Source: a virus. From it: a stretch of 23,720 nucleotides of DNA. Both the position numbers and the translations under genes were made by a program. This document shows positions 22,859 to 23,720 of this stretch, one piece after another (positions within the stretch are counted from its first letter, which is position 1; the number at the start of each line of letters is the position of its first letter). Below the pieces are notes generated by a model. The model was not told the origin of the DNA. It was given only the letters and a program-made list of their open reading frames with translations, and did no database searches. Location of the stretch: IMG/VR virus record IMGVR_UViG_3300005663_000198, positions 1-23,720 of that record; one strand, written 5' to 3'.

Positions 22859-23551
22859 TTATTTTCTTTGTTGCTTCCATACAACACGCCCTCGTACCAA
22901 AACCTTTTCCGGAAGAGATTTAAACTCGAGGTTACCTTTTTCATAGTGCCCATCATTATCGATGCGATGCACCCGTTTATCTCTTGGGTCAACCTGTAAT
23001 ACATCCGTTACGTAGCTTATGAACTCTTCAAGGGACTCGAACAAATTCTTGGTACCCCCGCCACCATACTGAGGATAATCGTGAGCCTTTGGATTATTAC
23101 ATCGTTGATTCATACCGTGAAAGACAAATCGTAGATGGCCTTCAATCGTCCCGAATACAAAACCCGGCTCTCCATAACCCTCTTGGTCAGCATAGTTGAG
23201 CTGTCTGACATATTCTTCGACTCGTTCTTGAACTTTTGCCCGGTATATTTTCTGTCGTTGCACAAGACACCTTTTACAATAGACCGAGAGCCCATCCTTA
23301 GTTGATAAATCTACATGGAATAGTTTGGCAGAAGGCTTTTGTTTACAGCCCGGACAGAATTTCTCTTTTAACACGATGATTTTTCCGACTAGGTGTTTTG
23401 CCACGTTCTTTACGCGATATAATCGATTCCGTTCGTTGTCACAGACCCGACACCGCGGGCAAAGCTTATCCTTTGTGACATTGTCTTTACTATATTGGAT
23501 GAGAGGTAAATCTCTTTCGCATTCACTACATTCTTTTGTTGGTATCGCCAT
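22859..23551 (-). CDS. HNH homing endonuclease G with duplicated zinc ribbon
   Basis: A 230-aa family member whose start overlaps the stop of HNH A (TAATATG). It has two consecutive zinc ribbons: CSECERDLPLIQYSKDN with C-R-V-C (about 8-38) and CPGCKQKPSAKLFHVD with C-K-R-C (about 67-95). All other copies have one. The catalytic segment is intact (HRIDNDGHYEKGNLEF) and RCNNP is present, but YGGRGI is changed to YGGGGT. The linker between the second ribbon and the nuclease part is shorter. The duplicated ribbon suggests fusion of two copies and perhaps altered DNA recognition. Confidence 0.88.
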   Translation of the reverse strand: MAIPTKECSECERDLPLIQYSKDNVTKDKLCPRCRVCDNERNRLYRVKNVAKHLVGKIIVLKEKFCPGCKQKPSAKLFHVDLSTKDGLSVYCKRCLVQRQKIYRAKVQERVEEYVRQLNYADQEGYGEPGFVFGTIEGHLRFVFHGMNQRCNNPKAHDYPQYGGGGTKNLFESLEEFISYVTDVLQVDPRDKRVHRIDNDGHYEKGNLEFKSLPEKVLVRGRVVWKQQRK

Positions 23552-23552
23552 A

Positions 23553-23720
23553 TTATATAGCCACCTTTAATTCCCGTAACTTGACATGAATCGCGGCGTG
23601 ATCCTTGGGTGTCACAAACCGTATGTTACCCGGTTCGTAGTGCCCATCATTGTCCTTACGGTGGATCTGTAACCCCTTGATTTGTTCCATAGAGGTAATA
23701 CCAAGATCGTCTATTACATG
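23553..23720 (-). CDS. HNH homing endonuclease A, 3' part (runs off window edge)
   Basis: The frame enters at the window end and stops at TAA 23553. It encodes the C-terminal nuclease part: HVIDDLGITSMEQIKGLQIH, then KDNDGHYEPGNIRFVT, ending in KLRELKVAI. With bases 554-1 it gives a 214-aa protein of the expected family length. The terminal 77 bases (23644-23720) repeat bases 1-77, so part of this stretch is counted twice. Confidence 0.85.
   Translation of the reverse strand, partial: HVIDDLGITSMEQIKGLQIHRKDNDGHYEPGNIRFVTPKDHAAIHVKLRELKVAI
23644..23720. repeat. 77-bp terminal direct repeat (equals 1-77)
   Basis: Exact match between window end and start, and also to 4305-4381. A length of 77 equals a k-mer size used by common short-read assemblers. 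The sequence is coding (HNH gene A/C), not a phage-like terminal repeat. Confidence 0.97.

Overview
The window looks like part of a tailed-phage (podovirus-like) genome infecting a bacterium. Evidence is Shine-Dalgarno sites (AGGAGG, GAGGAG, AAAGGAG), stop/start overlaps of the ATGA, TAATG and TGATATG types, a P4/D5-type primase-helicase, and a run of tail-tube, stalk and ejection-type structural proteins. There are no tRNA, rRNA or CRISPR signals. Terminase, portal and major capsid genes are not visible, so this is probably not a whole phage genome, even though the first and last 77 bases are identical. That 77-bp overlap lies inside a 95-bp repeat that also occurs at 4305-4399, so circularity is possible but not proven. 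The host is unknown. Fibronectin-III phrasing and an excisionase-like protein recall phages of PVC-type bacteria, but this is only an impression.

Layout: nearly everything is on the minus strand and reads right to left. Starting at 2403: two small membrane-anchored proteins (2403-1822, 1745-1446), a structured gap, a small ORF (748-551), HNH endonuclease A (554-1, continuing at 23643-23553 if circular) and HNH endonuclease G. Next come two tandem lysine-rich paralogs, HNH remnants around a 54-aa zinc peptide, and a tail/nozzle-type gene broken into three pieces (21878-20084) by one HNH remnant and one intact HNH gene (F). An endonuclease VII-like gene needing a -1 frameshift, a gp80-like small structural protein, a 759-aa beta-propeller nozzle protein and HNH E follow. 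An ejection block comes next (206, 292, 91, 1444 and 95 aa), then the primase-helicase, HNH D and an excisionase-like protein. The only well-supported plus-strand genes are HNH B (3317-3868) and a small helix-turn-helix protein (4036-4275). HNH C (minus) converges on the latter and overlaps it.

The outstanding theme is invasion by one family of zinc-ribbon HNH endonucleases: seven full genes, at least two decayed copies and one endonuclease VII relative, about one fifth of the window. They are wedged between, overlap, or split virion genes. Two interruptions of the same virion gene can be removed on paper at short direct repeats to restore one continuous frame of about 329 codons. This suggests mob-type gene splitting, decay, or translational bypass.

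Other patterns are: a repeated helical domain carried by three proteins bracketing the 1444-aa protein; 9-bp iteron-like arrays in three intergenic regions; and a roughly 0.7-kb non-coding patch dense in ATAAGTCCTT and TTATGGACCA repeats that could be a replication or control region.
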